DNA from: Sodiomyces alkalinus F11
Taxonomy: Eukaryota > Ascomycota > Sordariomycetes > Glomerellales > Plectosphaerellaceae
Direction of reading: 5' to 3'
NCBI RefSeq assembly: GCF_003711515.1
Contig: NW_021167088.1
Span: 1,386,499 to 1,450,498, forward strand
DNA: 64,000 nucleotides
Translations under genes and position numbers: made by a program
The notes under the pieces: model-generated
The model's database searches: none
Told to the model about the DNA's origin: nothing
What the model saw: the letters and a program-made list of their open reading frames with translations, nothing else
Part shown: positions 31,132-42,992 of the stretch, in pieces
Numbering within the stretch: position 1 is the first letter of the stretch
How the letters are laid out: the number at the start of each line of letters is the position of its first letter

Positions 31132-32826
31132 TTATCCGCACGCTGGCTCGTCGGCAGTCGTCGAGAATCCATGCACCCCCCCGTCTAAAATCACGCCTTC
31201 GTTATCGTTGGTATCATCCTGGACCCGTCTCCATTTCGTCTTCCGATCCTTCCTCCCCTCGAGCTCTGTCCTTTTTCCTTTGGGCTCGTATACTGGCTTG
31301 ATGAGATGACCGAGTAACGGATTGTGGCTAAACGCGCCACCGACGCCGCCGCCGCCGCCGCCGCCACCACCACCCCCAGACGGCCCTCGTAAGGACAAAT
31401 CGTCAGCCGTGACCCCACCGATCCGGACTCCTCCCTCATCCTCGTCCGCATCCACCCCTTCATTCATCACGCCATCGTCTTCCGGCGTTGGGGGCCGCTC
31501 AACCGCGGCCATCTGCTTCACCACCCGGCCGCCGACTAAATCGATACTCACAATCTGCCGCCTCTTCTCATACTCGGGCCGGGCATTCCATTCCATCTCT
31601 CGCAGGACTTTCTGCTGTCGCTTCAGCTCCCGCGCCCTCTCCTCCGGCGTGGACCAGATACTGCCCCCCGTCCCGGCCATGGCGCCGGACACGTCGAAAT
31701 CCGCCGCCTCGTCCCGCACCGTCGTACGCTGGGCGTTTTGCGCCTGGAAACCCAGCAGCTTGTCCCGGTGCGCCCTTGCCTGGGCTTCCGCCTCCGCATG
31801 GGAGGAGGAGTTGCCGGCTGCCGCGCCGGTGGCTCGGTGCTGGCCGAAAGGCGCGGGTTTCTTGCTAATCTCAGGCCGCCTACGCGCATCCCTGTCGGCC
31901 GCCATCTTCTCGCGGCCCATCTCGGCCCTCAGCTCCCTCACCATGGCCTGTACGTCGTCCGAGCTGAGGAGCGGCGCCCCGCAGTACGTGCAAGGCCCGA
32001 GGCCTTCCTTGAGACAGATCACCTTGCCGCAGGACAGGCAGTTTGGTGCAGCGGATTGGAGACCGTGGCGCGTCGCCACGCAGTTGCATCGCCTCGTCTT
32101 CACGTCGCCCTGCAGCGTGGGGTTGGTGGTCATCTCCAGCGTCCGGATCGCCGCGTCCAGGTCTTTCAGCGCTGTTGATGCTCCGGCCATCGGGAGACCC
32201 CCCGTGATGGTCACTTTTGTGTTTTCATTTCTCGACTTGGGTGTCGTTGACCGCGTTACCGGAGTGGATTTGGACTTGGTCTTTGTCGGTCCTTCCGAGA
32301 TGAGGTAGCCTGCTGCCGTTCGCTGCTGTTGCTGTTGCTGTTGCGGTTGCGGTTGTGGTTGCGGCGGCGGTGTCGCGCTTGTCGGGGGTCCTTGTTGTAC
32401 TCTGGGAGCTGCCTGGGCTGTCGTCTCGACCGCTGAACTCGGACGCTTCGGTATGTAATCCTCTTCCAGACCCTTCTTGCTATATGCCGTCCCTGGAGGC
32501 GGGGCTTGCGAACCTACTTGCCGGGCCGCCGGAGTATGCAGCGCCCCCTTCTTTTTCCTACTCTGGCCTCGTCTGGATTTGGGGGGAACCTCGACTTGTC
32601 GAGTACTGGTAGCGGCTGAACCAGAGGCGGGAGTAGGGTCGGGTTTTGGGTTGTGTCGGCGGGCATTGAAGGATGAAATGAACTCGATTGCTGCTGGAGA
32701 ATCGCCGAGGAGGTTGCCAAAGTGTGCGGCTGCTTCTTCCTTGGACAATGTCGAGGCATAATCAACCACTTGTTGCAACTCCTCCTCCGGAAGTGGGAGG
32801 AGATGGGCAAGTTGTGATAATGACAT
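31132..32826 (-). CDS. TRIP4/Rqt4-like zinc-finger protein of the ribosome rescue (RQT/ASC-1) complex
   Basis: A single exon of 564 residues starting at 32826 (MSLSQLAHLLPLPEEELQQV). The N-terminus (about residues 1-55) is a CUE-like helical bundle: EEELQQVVDYASTLSKEEAA and FGNLLGDSPAAIEFISSF. The centre (about residues 245-290) has the C2HC5 zinc finger of activating signal cointegrator 1: RRCNCVATRHGL, NCLSCGKVICLKEG, GPCTYCGAPLLS. In yeast Rqt4 and human TRIP4, this protein joins the Slh1/ASCC3 helicase and a CUE protein to split collided ribosomes. The region between is P/Q-rich, with a polyQ/PQ stretch. The last 100 residues include a Gly run coded by GCC/ACC repeats (31336-31377). Domain order supports the assignment well. 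Confidence 0.85.
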   Translation of the reverse strand: MSLSQLAHLLPLPEEELQQVVDYASTLSKEEAAAHFGNLLGDSPAAIEFISSFNARRHNPKPDPTPASGSAATSTRQVEVPPKSRRGQSRKKKGALHTPAARQVGSQAPPPGTAYSKKGLEEDYIPKRPSSAVETTAQAAPRVQQGPPTSATPPPQPQPQPQQQQQQQRTAAGYLISEGPTKTKSKSTPVTRSTTPKSRNENTKVTITGGLPMAGASTALKDLDAAIRTLEMTTNPTLQGDVKTRRCNCVATRHGLQSAAPNCLSCGKVICLKEGLGPCTYCGAPLLSSDDVQAMVRELRAEMGREKMAADRDARRRPEISKKPAPFGQHRATGAAAGNSSSHAEAEAQARAHRDKLLGFQAQNAQRTTVRDEAADFDVSGAMAGTGGSIWSTPEERARELKRQQKVLREMEWNARPEYEKRRQIVSIDLVGGRVVKQMAAVERPPTPEDDGVMNEGVDADEDEGGVRIGGVTADDLSLRGPSGGGGGGGGGGGVGGAFSHNPLLGHLIKPVYEPKGKRTELEGRKDRKTKWRRVQDDTNDNEGVILDGGVHGFSTTADEPACG

Positions 32827-33612
32827 GGCTGGCTGTTCGCTACCTAGGTAGTCTGAGTATGACGAACCGAGTGGCGTAATAGGATATGTAGGCGAAGGAT
32901 AGAAAAAGGAGGAAATGGAAGAGGGGGTCCCCAAGTTTAACAACGATGCCGTGTATTTCAACAAGTTGGCATCCTTTGTTCTTCTTGTCGACAAGGGAAG
33001 TACCGAGTAAAAGCCTGGGATTTCTAACCTAAGGTAGTGGGGAGGTTCATGGCTAAAGCTCTTTGAGGTCGCGCCACATGACGAACCCCCTGTTTCCCCT
33101 GTTTAACTGGCTCATTCGGTAAAAGTGTGGCTTGATACTTCTTATGTGGCTGGTGGCTGTCCGATATTTGTCCGAATACTACCGAGCCTATGCGCTTATT
33201 AGAGAACAGCGTCCGGATGTTCCGTGTTTCCATCGTATTCGAAGTACTTTGTACGGAGTACGGGGTACGGGGTACGCTGGTTGCTGAGGCGCTCCACACT
33301 CCGTACTCCGTACCTAGGTACGAGTGAAGACCCGGCTGCATGATTGGGCTGCCTGGTTAATGGACCAGTTAAACAACGAATGACAACCCGGCTCGCATTC
33401 AGCCCCGGGGACAGATCCTCAACAAGTCAACTTTCCACTTGTCCATCTATCCTTTTCCTCTTTTCTTTTTTTCAATTTTTCGGTTTTTTTTTTTTTTTGC
33501 TCACTCCCCGGCAAACCATTCCACCTCCTGTCATTTCCCCTTCCTCGCCCATGCTCGCGTCTTCACCCCATCGACAGTTTGCTTTTATTTCTTAGAAGCC
33601 TCGACAGTCAAG
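32827..33612. promoter_or_regulatory. Divergent promoter region of the RQT4-like (-) and MDH (+) genes
   Basis: About 790 bp between start codons. At 33240-33315 there is a cluster of TACGGAGTAC/ACTCCGTAC and GGGGTAC strings in both orientations. A strong T-rich tract (33465-33500) precedes the MDH start. Confidence 0.55.
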
Positions 33613-34841
33613 ATGTTCGCTCCTCGGATCCAGCGCCGTATGTTCTCGGCTTCCACCAGGAACGTAAGTCTTCTCTCGCTTTACTCCTCTTTGCTCTTTT
33701 GGGCTTCTTGATCTGGGTACACCCCATTGGATTGAACCGAGATCTGACCTTACTCTTTCCCTGTAGCTTTCCAAGGTTACGGTCCTTGGTGCTGCTGGCG
33801 GCATTGGCCAGCCGCTCTCGCTCCTCCTGAAGATGAACCCTCGTGTTACCGAGCTGGCTCTCTACGATATCCGCGGCGGACCTGGTACGTTGAAGCAAAT
33901 TCCTTTCCCATAGCATCCTCATCCCTCATCCCTCTGCCGTACCAAAGAATCCATTCTTTTGCCCTCGCTTCTTCCGTGACTTTTCCCTGACAACCCTTCT
34001 AGGCGTCGCTGCCGACATCTCCCACGTCAACACCAAGTCTACCGTCAAGGGCTATAATCCCACCCCCACCGGCCTGGCCCAGGCCCTCAAGGGCTCGGAC
34101 ATCATCCTGATCCCCGCCGGCGTCCCCCGCAAGCCTGGCATGACCCGTGACGACCTCTTCAACACCAACGCCTCTATCGTGCGCGACCTCGCCAAGGCCG
34201 CCGCCGAGGCCGCCCCGGAGGCCAACCTCCTCATCATTGCCAACCCCGTCAACTCCACCGTCCCCATCTGCGCTGAGGTCTACAAGGCCCGCGGCGTCTA
34301 CAACCCCAAGCGCCTCTTCGGCGTCACCACCCTCGACGTCGTCCGCGCCTCGCGCTTCGTCTCCGAGATCAAGGGCACCGACCCCAAGGACGAGGAGATC
34401 ACCGTCGTCGGCGGCCACTCCGGCGTCACCATCGTGCCGCTCTTCAGCCAGTCCAAGCACCCGGACCTCTCCGCCAACGCCGAGCTCGTCAACCGCGTCC
34501 AGTTCGGCGGCGACGAGGTCGTCAAGGCCAAGGACGGCGCCGGCTCCGCCACCCTCTCCATGGCCATGGCCGGCGCCCGCATGGCCGACTCGCTCCTCCG
34601 CGCCTCCCAGGGCGAGAAGGGCGTCGTCGAGCCCACCTTCGTCGACTCGCCCCTCTACAAGGACCAGGGCATCGACTTCTTCTCGTCCCGCGTCGAGCTC
34701 GGCCCCAACGGCGTCGAGAAGATCCTCCCTGTCGGCGAGGTGGACGCCCACGAGCAGAAGCTCCTCGAGGCCTGCTTCGGCGACCTCAAGAAGAACATTG
34801 AGAAGGGTGTCGCTTTCGTCGCTGCCAACCCCCCCATGTAA
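33613..34841 (+). CDS. Mitochondrial malate dehydrogenase
   Basis: Exons 33613-33663, 33767-33884 and 34003-34841 give 335 residues with exact phases. The first exon ([17 protein letters not shown]) is the mitochondrial targeting peptide, with cleavage expected near the exon junction. The NAD fold starts [20 protein letters not shown]; active-site parts are [20 protein letters not shown] (substrate Arg residues), [12 protein letters not shown] and [14 protein letters not shown] with the catalytic His. The enzyme interconverts malate and oxaloacetate in the TCA cycle in the matrix. Length and motifs fit the family exactly. Codon use is strongly biased to C-ending codons, as expected for a highly expressed gene. 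The protein ends in PPM, not a peroxisomal SKL signal, so the targeting peptide sets its location. Confidence 0.98.
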
Positions 34842-35386
34842 AAAAAAGAAGAAGAAAAAATCATTCAGTCGGCGTTAGTTAGCGGCTTGTGTCGTTCCAC
34901 GCTGCGTGAGGGCTCTGGGACCCGACTGACTCTACCGGGCCTTGGCATTCCAAGAGCTGGATGATGGGCCGATGGGGGGGTCAGTCGATGGTAATGGGAT
35001 TGAGGCGTCTGAAGAGATTTAACTGCTTTAATTTCCTGCTGGCCCTCATGTTGGTACCGACTCTTTTGAGCTTCTCCCACTGTATAATAATACTGCTCCA
35101 AATACACGACGAAATTCCCTCTTGCTATGTTCTTCGCTTTTTCATCGTATCTGCTCCCCTTTCGTCCCTTGTTCTTCCAAATCTTCGACCTGTGACCACG
35201 TCCCCAAGTCTGTTGCTACCTTAGCCACTGAACGATACAACGATGCCGTGGATTTGGTCACGCCAGGGGACATCGACAGGAAATTAAAAAAACGGAGGTA
35301 ATTTATGTCAAATCTATCTCTCTAACATGTTTACCAGTGACATCTATCATACACCCCAGAAAAACAAAGGCAGCCCTAAAGGCCCT
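34842..35386. other. Convergent intergenic region between MDH and SPF1
   Basis: Should contain the 3' UTRs of both genes. An A/G-rich tract follows the MDH stop at once (34842-34862). No gene seen. Confidence 0.65.
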
Positions 35387-38300
35387 CTACCGCCCTGGCT
35401 GACCCCCCTGCCGCAAGGCCTGTAATTGCTGCTTCCTTGCCTCGATCTTCCGCTCCAGCTCCTCGATCTTCTCGGCTTCCTTCCGATCCTCCTCCTCAGC
35501 AAGCCTCCTCGCCTCCTCCTCCTTCCGGGCCTTCTCCCGCTCAAGCTGGTCGGCCCGGCGGAGGGCGATATCTCTTGGCCGGAAGTCGGAGAAGAGCCAT
35601 TTGAGAACAACCTCGATGGCCCAGCACGCCGCATAGTCCAAGAGCATGACCGTCGTCATGGTCGTCTTGAACTCGGCGGTGAAGGGCACCAGCTTCATCT
35701 GCTGGTTGATCTCGGGCACGAGCTCCATCGAGCACGAGAACGCGAGGGCCGTCACGCCGACGATGCCGTAGAACATGCCGCGGTTCTCCGAGAGCGACTC
35801 GCGGAACGGGCGGCCCTGGTAGTTGATCGCGAAGGTGCTGATCTGCTGGATGAGCTGGAGGAGGTAGACGGCGCTGTTGAGGAGGCTGGGAGAGAACTCG
35901 GCCTCCAGGTCGACATCATCCGAGCGACTGTGGGGAATGTCATGTCAGCAAATCGGTATTCCAAAGAAGAAGAAAAAGAAACGCCCGCCACCATGGGTAA
36001 AGGGCTACACATACGGCGCAAGACGGTCGCAGAACCTGGCGACGTAAATCAGGGTCCCGACGTGAACGGCAAACTGGCCAAGAATGGAGCCAATAATGTA
36101 AAAGTTGAAAATGTGAGGCTGCGGTCGCTCCTTGGAAAGGCCCTCGACGACGCGAGCGCGAGACAGCGACAGGAAACAAACGCTCATCAGAACGCCACTG
36201 ATGGTGTACTGGCCGTCGCCGAACTTGATGCCCTCGAGGTACAGGACGCTGAGGCTGTAGGCGGAAATCAGGCAGTTCAGAGCCAGGATCTTGTACATCT
36301 GGATGGTGGCAACCAACGTGCACCGTCCCTGGCGGATGATGTTTGGCACGGCGATGACGTTGCGGAGCTTGCTCGTGAAAGGCGCCGCCACGGATGCGTC
36401 GCCGAGCTTCAGGGTCGGGGGCTCGTTGTCGTCGGCAAGCTCGCTTTCCAGCATAGAGGTCGTCATCTTGTCGGCGAGCGAAGAGGCGTTCTTCTGGGCC
36501 TGGGCGAGTCGTCTCGCGTCCCTGGGGTCCTGGTTCAGAAGCTGCTGCGCGCCGGGCGACGTGACGGTCTCCATGTCGTGGCCTAGCGATTTGGCGTATT
36601 GCTCGGGAGTGACGTTCTTCTTCTTTGCCTCGCGTTCGATGGCCTTCTGGTAATGGGGGTTGTTAGGCGCAGGCGGGAAGAGATGGGCGATCATGACGGG
36701 CACAGGAGGCGCTGGCTGGTTGAAGCGAGCCATCAGATCGACCTGCTTTTGGTATACTTCCTTCATCTTCGTGTTCCGGGAGTGTTCCGCAATGCGGACA
36801 AGATCCTCCTGGGTTCCGTTGAGAAGAGCAACACCGATATGGGCTTGCTTGAGCGCGCCGACGTCGTTGGTTCCGTCACCGGCCATCAAAGTGTAGTAGC
36901 CCATGTCCTTGAGTCCGAGCAGGATGTCTTCCTTCTGCTTCGGCGACACACGGGCGTAGACCCAGGTGTGTCGAAGTAGCGAGTTCCATGCGGGTTGGCC
37001 CTTGAACTTGGCCAGGGCGTAACCGGTCACGCAGAGATCCTTGGACTTGATAATCTCCGGGTCGATAGGCTTGGACGGATCCACGGGAATGTTGACTTGG
37101 TCGTCGACGCTACGCCAGACAAGCTGATGTGCGGCATCGGCGTCTTCCGGAGCGTCGAGAATCAACACGTCGCGATCCACAATCTCGACATCGCGCGCCA
37201 CATACACGGCGGTGAGGGGGTTGTCTCCAGTGATCATGACAACGCGATGGCTGCTTTCGTTGAGCATTTGGACCGCCTGTTTAGCGTCTTCCTTGAGGGG
37301 ACAGGAGAGGATGAGGAAACCAGCAAAGGTCAAGTCGGCCTCTACCTTTTCCCGCTTCAGGTCGTTGATTCTGGACGCCGCAAGTTCACCATCCGTGGTG
37401 AGCTGCTTGTAGGCCAGCGCAAGAACACGGGATCCGCGGCGGGTGAAGAACTTGTAGGTCTCCTCGTAGTTCGCCGGCACAGTGGCAAGCATCTTCATGA
37501 TGGTCTCGGGTGCTCCCTTGACACCGGCAAAGGTGCCACGGAGCTTCTTCCCGGTCCTGTCCAAGCCGTTGACGGTCGCAACAGAGCTCTGTCGTTTCAA
37601 GGCGGAGGAGAATTGGAAGCGACGCTTGACCTGAACGGTGCCATCAATTCCCGTGGCAGCCACCGTAGCGGGCTTGGCCCTAAGCGTATCATTGTTCCCG
37701 AGCATCCACCCCAGGGAGGCCAGGGTAGCCTTCTCCATGGGATCGCCGACAATTTCGCCGTCGTCCAGTTTCACGAGAGCATGGGCCGATGCCAGCACCA
37801 AAGTGGTCTCGAGGCCGATCTGTTTGACAGGTGTCAGGTGGGAATGGGCGCCATCGGATTCCCGAGGGGTATCGGTTCCCGAGTGGCCCAGACCTAGACC
37901 GGCAATGCCCTCGACAACCAGATCCTCGCCGGTCAGGGTGCCCGTCTTGTCGAAGCAGGCGACGTCGATGCGCCCGGCAAAGGGAATGCGGAACGGTTCA
38001 GTGCAGAAAATGGCCAGTTTCGCCAGAGCGGCCAGACTAGTGTTGACGGCCAGACTCAGCTCCATGGGCAGTTCGGGCGGCACGACGCTCGTGACGATCA
38101 AAATGCAGTCGAGGAGGAGCTTGGAGCGCTTGCGGTCTTTCCGGACACCCTCGTCCCAGACGTACCACGAGGCGGCGATGGCAAAGATGAGGAGGAAGAG
38201 AATGAAGAAAAGAGCCTCGGCATTGCCGGCAGAGACACGTTCGGTCGAGTAGATCATGGTCCGGACGAGGCTCCCCTGGGATGTCTCGAAGCCGGTCTTG

Positions 38301-39583
38301 TGAACAATGGCCATGGCGCCGTTGTCGGGAGGAGGAGGAACCCCGGAAGCCAGCTTGGGCTTAGGCTCGTCCGGGTTACCGTGCGTGACCTGGAGGACCT
38401 TGGTGCCGCCCCAGAGGAAGGCGTTCTTGTCCAGGCCCTCGGGCTCTATGGGGGTATCTGCGGGGCGCAGCTGGATAGATTCCTTCAAGAGCGGGGTGCT
38501 CTCTCCCGACAGCATGGCTTCGTTGACAATGGCCGTACCCTCGACGAGCAGCATGTCGCAGGCAACGCCACTGTCCTCCTTTGTGCGTCCGACTGAGACG
38601 AGATCGCCGGGCAGAAGCTTGTCGCTCATGATTTCGGTCCATTTCCCAGCGCGATAGGCATAGATCTCATAGGGCTTGATGCTCATGCTGCGGAATTCGT
38701 TGAGGGTGCGCTGGCGTTGCCAAACGACGGTGCTCTCAAAGGTGACGAGCATGAAGAGGGTGAAGAGAGAGTAGTACCAGTACTCGTCAAGCATCCAAAG
38801 ACCGACACAGAACACTTGGAAGACAAAGAAGGGGGCAACAGCATGTTCCTTGAAGAGCTCGGTGAAGGTGGGCACGGGAATATCGAAGGTGTTCGTGCCA
38901 TAATGTTCTTCCAGCCTGGTCGCTTCAGCCTGGGTGGTCAGGCCCTTGGACTTTTGGTATTTGCCAATGTTGGGTTTCGGCTCGGCATCGATGTCGTAGG
39001 TAAGTGTGCGGAAACACTGATCTGCCGGGTCGTACAGAAAGCGTCTCTTCTGGAAAAGGAACGAGATGTTTGTCTTGCCGCCAACCTAGAAAGAGAAAGA
39101 GACCTCGAAGTGTCAGTGTCATGGTCATTGCGGCCCTGGTCACATCAGACAGGTCGTGGGGTGGCGTAACGAAATACAGAGAGGGGACGGAGGGCAGTTT
39201 GGAGGGGAAGGGGCTCCAACACGGACCTGGTCGCGGATGATTTCACAAACATCGGCAGTCCCCGCGTTAGCGATAGGCACAACCTTGATCAGCTCGGCGT
39301 CTTGGATGGATTTGGCTCGCGAAGCTGTGAAGAGGGTCTGAAGGTTGACGCTCCAGTGGGTGCACAACCAAGCGAGGGTTTGAAGCGTGACGATGGAGGC
39401 GATCCAGACGAAAGTCCATTCTTCGGAAGAGATGTGTTTCTCGTACAGCTCGGCCGTCAGATAGTAACGTAGGAAGACGGGCCAGATAATGGCGAAAGGC
39501 CACACGTAGGTGTGGAGGTAGAGGGGCAAGGGCTTCCAAAGCTCGGCGGCCTTGACCTGGGGGTTATCGACGAGGGGCGCCAT
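35387..39583 (-). CDS. SPF1: P5A-type P-type ATPase, Spf1/ATP13A1 homologue
   Basis: Exons on the - strand are 39583-39227, 39085-36015 and 35927-35387, giving 1322 residues with exact phases. The start is MAPLVDNPQVKAAELWKPLP. P-type ATPase landmarks: NEAMLSGESTPLL (actuator TGES-type loop, about residue 311), CFDKTGTLTGEDLVVEG with the phosphorylated Asp (about residue 499), KGAPETI in the nucleotide domain and MAGDGTNDVGALKQAHIGV (about residue 856). Membrane helices lie at both ends. The C-terminus (last 70 residues) is a charged coiled coil (EREKARKEEEARRLAEEEDR). Spf1 sits in the ER membrane and removes wrongly inserted transmembrane helices, notably of mitochondrial proteins. Length matches yeast Spf1 (about 1215) with a longer middle. 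Secure. Confidence 0.97.
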
Positions 39584-40604
39584 GACCGGCGAGACCCTAG
39601 TGGAGAGGGCAGAGACAGGCAGGCAGGAGAGCAGGAGAGCAGCAGAGCAGCAGAGGGATGGAAAGTGGGAATAGGAGGAATAGGAAAAGAAAGAGAGAAA
39701 TGGAATCAGCGGACGTTGAGCTGAGGCAAGTCGCCACTCATTGGGAAAGGCCAGACGCGCAGGGATGGGTGCGTTTGATGTCCTCTCCTCGTCCAGATAT
39801 GTGTTCTGGAGGGGGACGTAATGGTAGGTCTGAGGTCTGCAGAACGGAGATGAAAGCCGTCCAGTTGGTGATGTGTCCAAGTGTCTTCGTATTACTTCTG
39901 GGTTTTTCCACCCCCGATTGCAGTTGAAAATCCAATGACGGGCCAATGCGAAATCCATTGTGATTACGTATATGGATGTACCTACCCGGCTTAGGTAATG
40001 CTGTGGGGACTCGGGGCTAAGGTATCCATTTAGTATTTCAACTTGGTAATAAGTATACGCACTGATTGCGATCTCATCTCATTTAACTCCCAGGCTTGGC
40101 TTAAGCCACCGTGGGGCGGTGTTGCCACGCCCGACCTGTTAACGGCTTCACCTGGGATACCTAGGTACCTACACTACGAAGGACCGACACACCGAACTTT
40201 ACCATCAAAAGACTCAAAAATTCGCTTTCTACGCCCGTTCCATCATATGAGGCAAAAAATGAATAGCAAAATCATCCACCTTAACGGTCGGAGGAGAAAT
40301 AAACCCGGGACAAATTCCAGCGCGATATCTAGACGCAAAGGGACGCAGCGCCGGCAATGTACAGGAACTCGAAGTCCTGTCGAAAGGTCATGTAGTGTAG
40401 ATATGAATAATGATCATGATATGTCGCTCTTCATGTCCACGCCTCGGAGACACTTGTCGCGCACAGTCAAGTGATGATCGCCACTTGGCGACAGTATACA
40501 ACATCCCCCGACGGACGGCGGACAGCGGACGGCGGACAGCGGACGGAAATATAAACACGAAACCCGCAAAAGGAACCAGACACAGGCCGATCGTCAGATC
40601 TTTA
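39584..40604. other. Intergenic region upstream of SPF1
   Basis: Contains the SPF1 promoter and the 3' flank of the GH128 gene. Short GAGCAG and GCAGGCAG repeats lie near 39615-39655 and a GGCGGACAGCGGAC tandem at about 40512-40545. No gene seen. Confidence 0.6.
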
Positions 40605-41668
40605 TCAGTAAATCCCCGAGAAGGAAACCCCGACGAGGGTGGCGGCGACGACCATGGCAAGCGGCGCGCGCCACGGCACAGCGGCGCTTTGCGGGTCAAC
40701 GCCCGTAGTATCCAAGCCCAAGTACCAAGCGCCCACGTCGGTCAGGTCTCCGGCGTTGTTCAGAAAGGGGGCGTTGGGGCCGACGTTGCTCTCGGCCGAC
40801 CGGAAGGCGCCGAAGTAGGAGTAGCCGCCGATTTCATCGAGACGGTCCATGTACTCGAGGGACATGTTGAAGAATTGCTGGGTTGGTTCCAGTTCTTGGT
40901 GGGCGTAGGCGTATTCGGTAACCCAGATGGAGGTGTTGGGGAAGCTGCAGTAGGCGTGCGTGATGAGCATGGGGGAGAGCTTAGGGTAGTAGAAATGTAG
41001 AAAGAGAGGGCGAAAGGGGAGATTGAAACGTACTGAAATACCCGTTCGCCGATATGACTGGCAAAGCCTTCAAAATTATCATACCAATGCACAGGAAGGA
41101 AGTCGTAGGTGCAATTGGTCCGGCTGTTGCCAGAGCTAACGAGTTCGGAGCAGTGGTCGAGGAATTCGTGCAACCAGACGAGACCGGCGGGGGCGCCCGT
41201 CATGGCGGGCAGGCCGACCTGGATGCCCATCTCCTGCAGCGGCACGAAATTGGCGACCCAGGCGCGCGCGGCGTCGCGGGGGGGGATGCCGCTGCCGCCC
41301 GAGTGGTCGATGTCGGGCTCGTTGAAGCCCATGACGCGCGTGATGTTCCTGCCGTCCTCGATGAGGCGCGCCACGCGGTCGCGGAACGAGGTGTCCTGGA
41401 GGTTGTCGCGGTCGACGCCCCACATCATGGGGATGAACTCGAACTCCTCCTGCGAGAGGTCGGCGAAGGCCGGGCTCGGGTCGACGCCATAGTTGTAGTA
41501 CCAGGACAGCTGGGACCCGGACTGCGTCCAGACCTGGTTGTCCTCCGGGTAGTCTGCGTTGGGCGTGAAGCAGAGGCCGCGCTTGGGATTGCGCTGGGCG
41601 GTGACGGCGAGGGGGAAAAGAAGGGACGACGTCGCGACGAGGCGAAGGATCTGGGCGGGGAGAAGCAT
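40605..41668 (-). CDS. GH128 glycosyl hydrolase, Asl1-like cell-wall protein
   Basis: Exons on the - strand are 41668-41034 and 40944-40605, giving 324 residues. The start MLLPAQILRLVATSSLLFPLAVTA is a signal peptide. The family core follows: KRGLCFTPNADYP, SWYYNYG, FEFIPMMWG, MGFNEPDIDHSG with the acid/base Glu, LPVHWYDNFEGF, and IWVTEYAYAHQE with the nucleophile Glu encoded just after the intron. GH128 enzymes cut beta-1,3-glucan; yeast-form relative Asl1 of fission yeast is a cell-wall protein. The last 25 residues are hydrophobic (APLAMVVAATLVGVSFSGIY) after a small-residue stretch, suggesting GPI anchoring to membrane or wall, which is inference. Confidence 0.93.
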
Positions 41669-41670
41669 AA

Positions 41671-41722
41671 TACAATAATAGTAATAATAATAATAATATG
41701 TACAATAAATAAATAAATAAAT
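41671..41722. repeat. TAA and TAAA microsatellites in the GH128 5' leader
   Basis: Runs of (TAA)n then (TAAA)n occupy the first 50 bp upstream of the ATG at 41668. They would be transcribed as U-rich leader sequence. Confidence 0.75.
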
Positions 41723-42523
41723 GCCAGGTAGGAATTTAGCGGGTAAGACGTGAGACAAGGAGGGCCAAGGTCGAAAAAAATGAAAGTGTCCGTATTCCGT
41801 AACTAGATCCGGGGGACCCTCAGTGTGGGCGCGAATGGAGGCAAGTACGCAAGGCTGGCAACAAGAGAACGTCGGTAAACTCAAGGAGCGTGGAGTGCTA
41901 TGCGAAAAAGATCAATTGAAGGAATTGAGGGTGAGGCGACGGACGAGGAGGATGGGAGGGGAGGTAGGGGGAAGGGAAGAGGAGAAAGCGAAAGAGAGAG
42001 ACCAGGGCAGGGAGAAGCCACCGACACAATAGTATGGAGCATTCGAAGCAGCACAGGTAAAGAGGCAGGCGGAAGCGAAGAAATGCGCGACGGGAGACTC
42101 GAGCTCTCGGCGATGGGGTTCTCCATGCGAATACGCGTACGACGTTGGTGCCGAGCCCTGGGCTAGTCTCTGTGGTGCATGGACAAGGCGGACCATTGGT
42201 TTTTCGGCTTGGAAAAGAGCTTCTTGGCCTCGTATACTGTACGTCCGTAGTGCAGCAGGCCCTCCTGAGTAAGCTTGTACCGTACCTACGTAAGGTGCCT
42301 CAGTTCCTACCTACCTTAGGTAGTGAGCTCAGTTACGGCAAAAGTACCTAGGCACTTCAAACGTCCAGGTTATTATATCCCCTATAGACGAGCATTTACC
42401 AGAGGCACAGTTAGCTATAGTTACTTTACTTGCATAGTAATGGTTAAGCTAAGGTATAGTATCGCGGTCCAGAAGTCAAGTACCTGATAGTTAAGTCGGA
42501 CCTTTGGATTAGCAGAATAATAA
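41723..42523. other. Intergenic region left of the MITE
   Basis: A purine-rich stretch lies at about 41935-42010. GTACCTACGTAAGGTGCCT-like strings lie near 42285-42330. AT content rises toward the MITE. No supportable gene. Confidence 0.55.
42516..42523. repeat. Left copy of candidate 8 bp target-site duplication
   Basis: AATAATAA directly before the MITE; the identical string follows it at 42985-42992. AT-rich simple sequence makes chance identity possible. Confidence 0.6.
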
Positions 42524-42984
42524 GGGATTCAATGGGGAGACCTCACGTTTCAATATCGAGACCTCACACGTGACATTCTAGTGGGGCCATGACGCCACCG
42601 CCAAGATGCATATGTACCGCACCTATTTTGTATGTACACATTATGTAAATAATCGTAGGTAACATAGTAACCAACTCAATCTCAACACTCAATCCCAATA
42701 CTCAAATCTTAATACTTATCTCGAAGCCGTAGGCGGTTATTTTATATAGGATATCGTGTAGGATATCGTGACTTATTATTATGGTGTTTTAGGCGGTTAG
42801 ATTCAGAGTTACGGTGTGGGAAGTGATACGTTAAGGTTTACGATGTCGCCTGCGATTTTCTACATAAAGTGTACATACAAAATAGGTGCGGTACATATAT
42901 ATCTTAGCGGCGGGTTCATAGCCCCTGTAAAATGTCACGTTTGAGGTCTCGATATTGAAACGTGAGGTCTCCCCATTGAGTCCC
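42524..42984. mobile_element. 461 bp MITE with ~150 bp terminal inverted repeats
   Basis: The left end (GGGATTCAATGGGGAGACC...) from 42524 and the reverse complement of the right end (GGGACTCAATGGGGAGACC...) from 42984 match over about 150 bp, roughly 85 percent by eye. The match includes an exact run from TCAATGGGG through GAGACCTCA and a second long run containing ACCGCACCTATTTTGTATG. The ends are flanked by AATAATAA on both sides (42516-42523 and 42985-42992), a candidate 8 bp target-site duplication, which would suit a hAT-type transposase. The centre (about 42674-42835) codes for nothing. It must have been moved by a transposase encoded elsewhere. Structure is directly visible; superfamily is inference because the flank is simple AT sequence. 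Confidence 0.88.
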
Positions 42985-42992
42985 AATAATAA

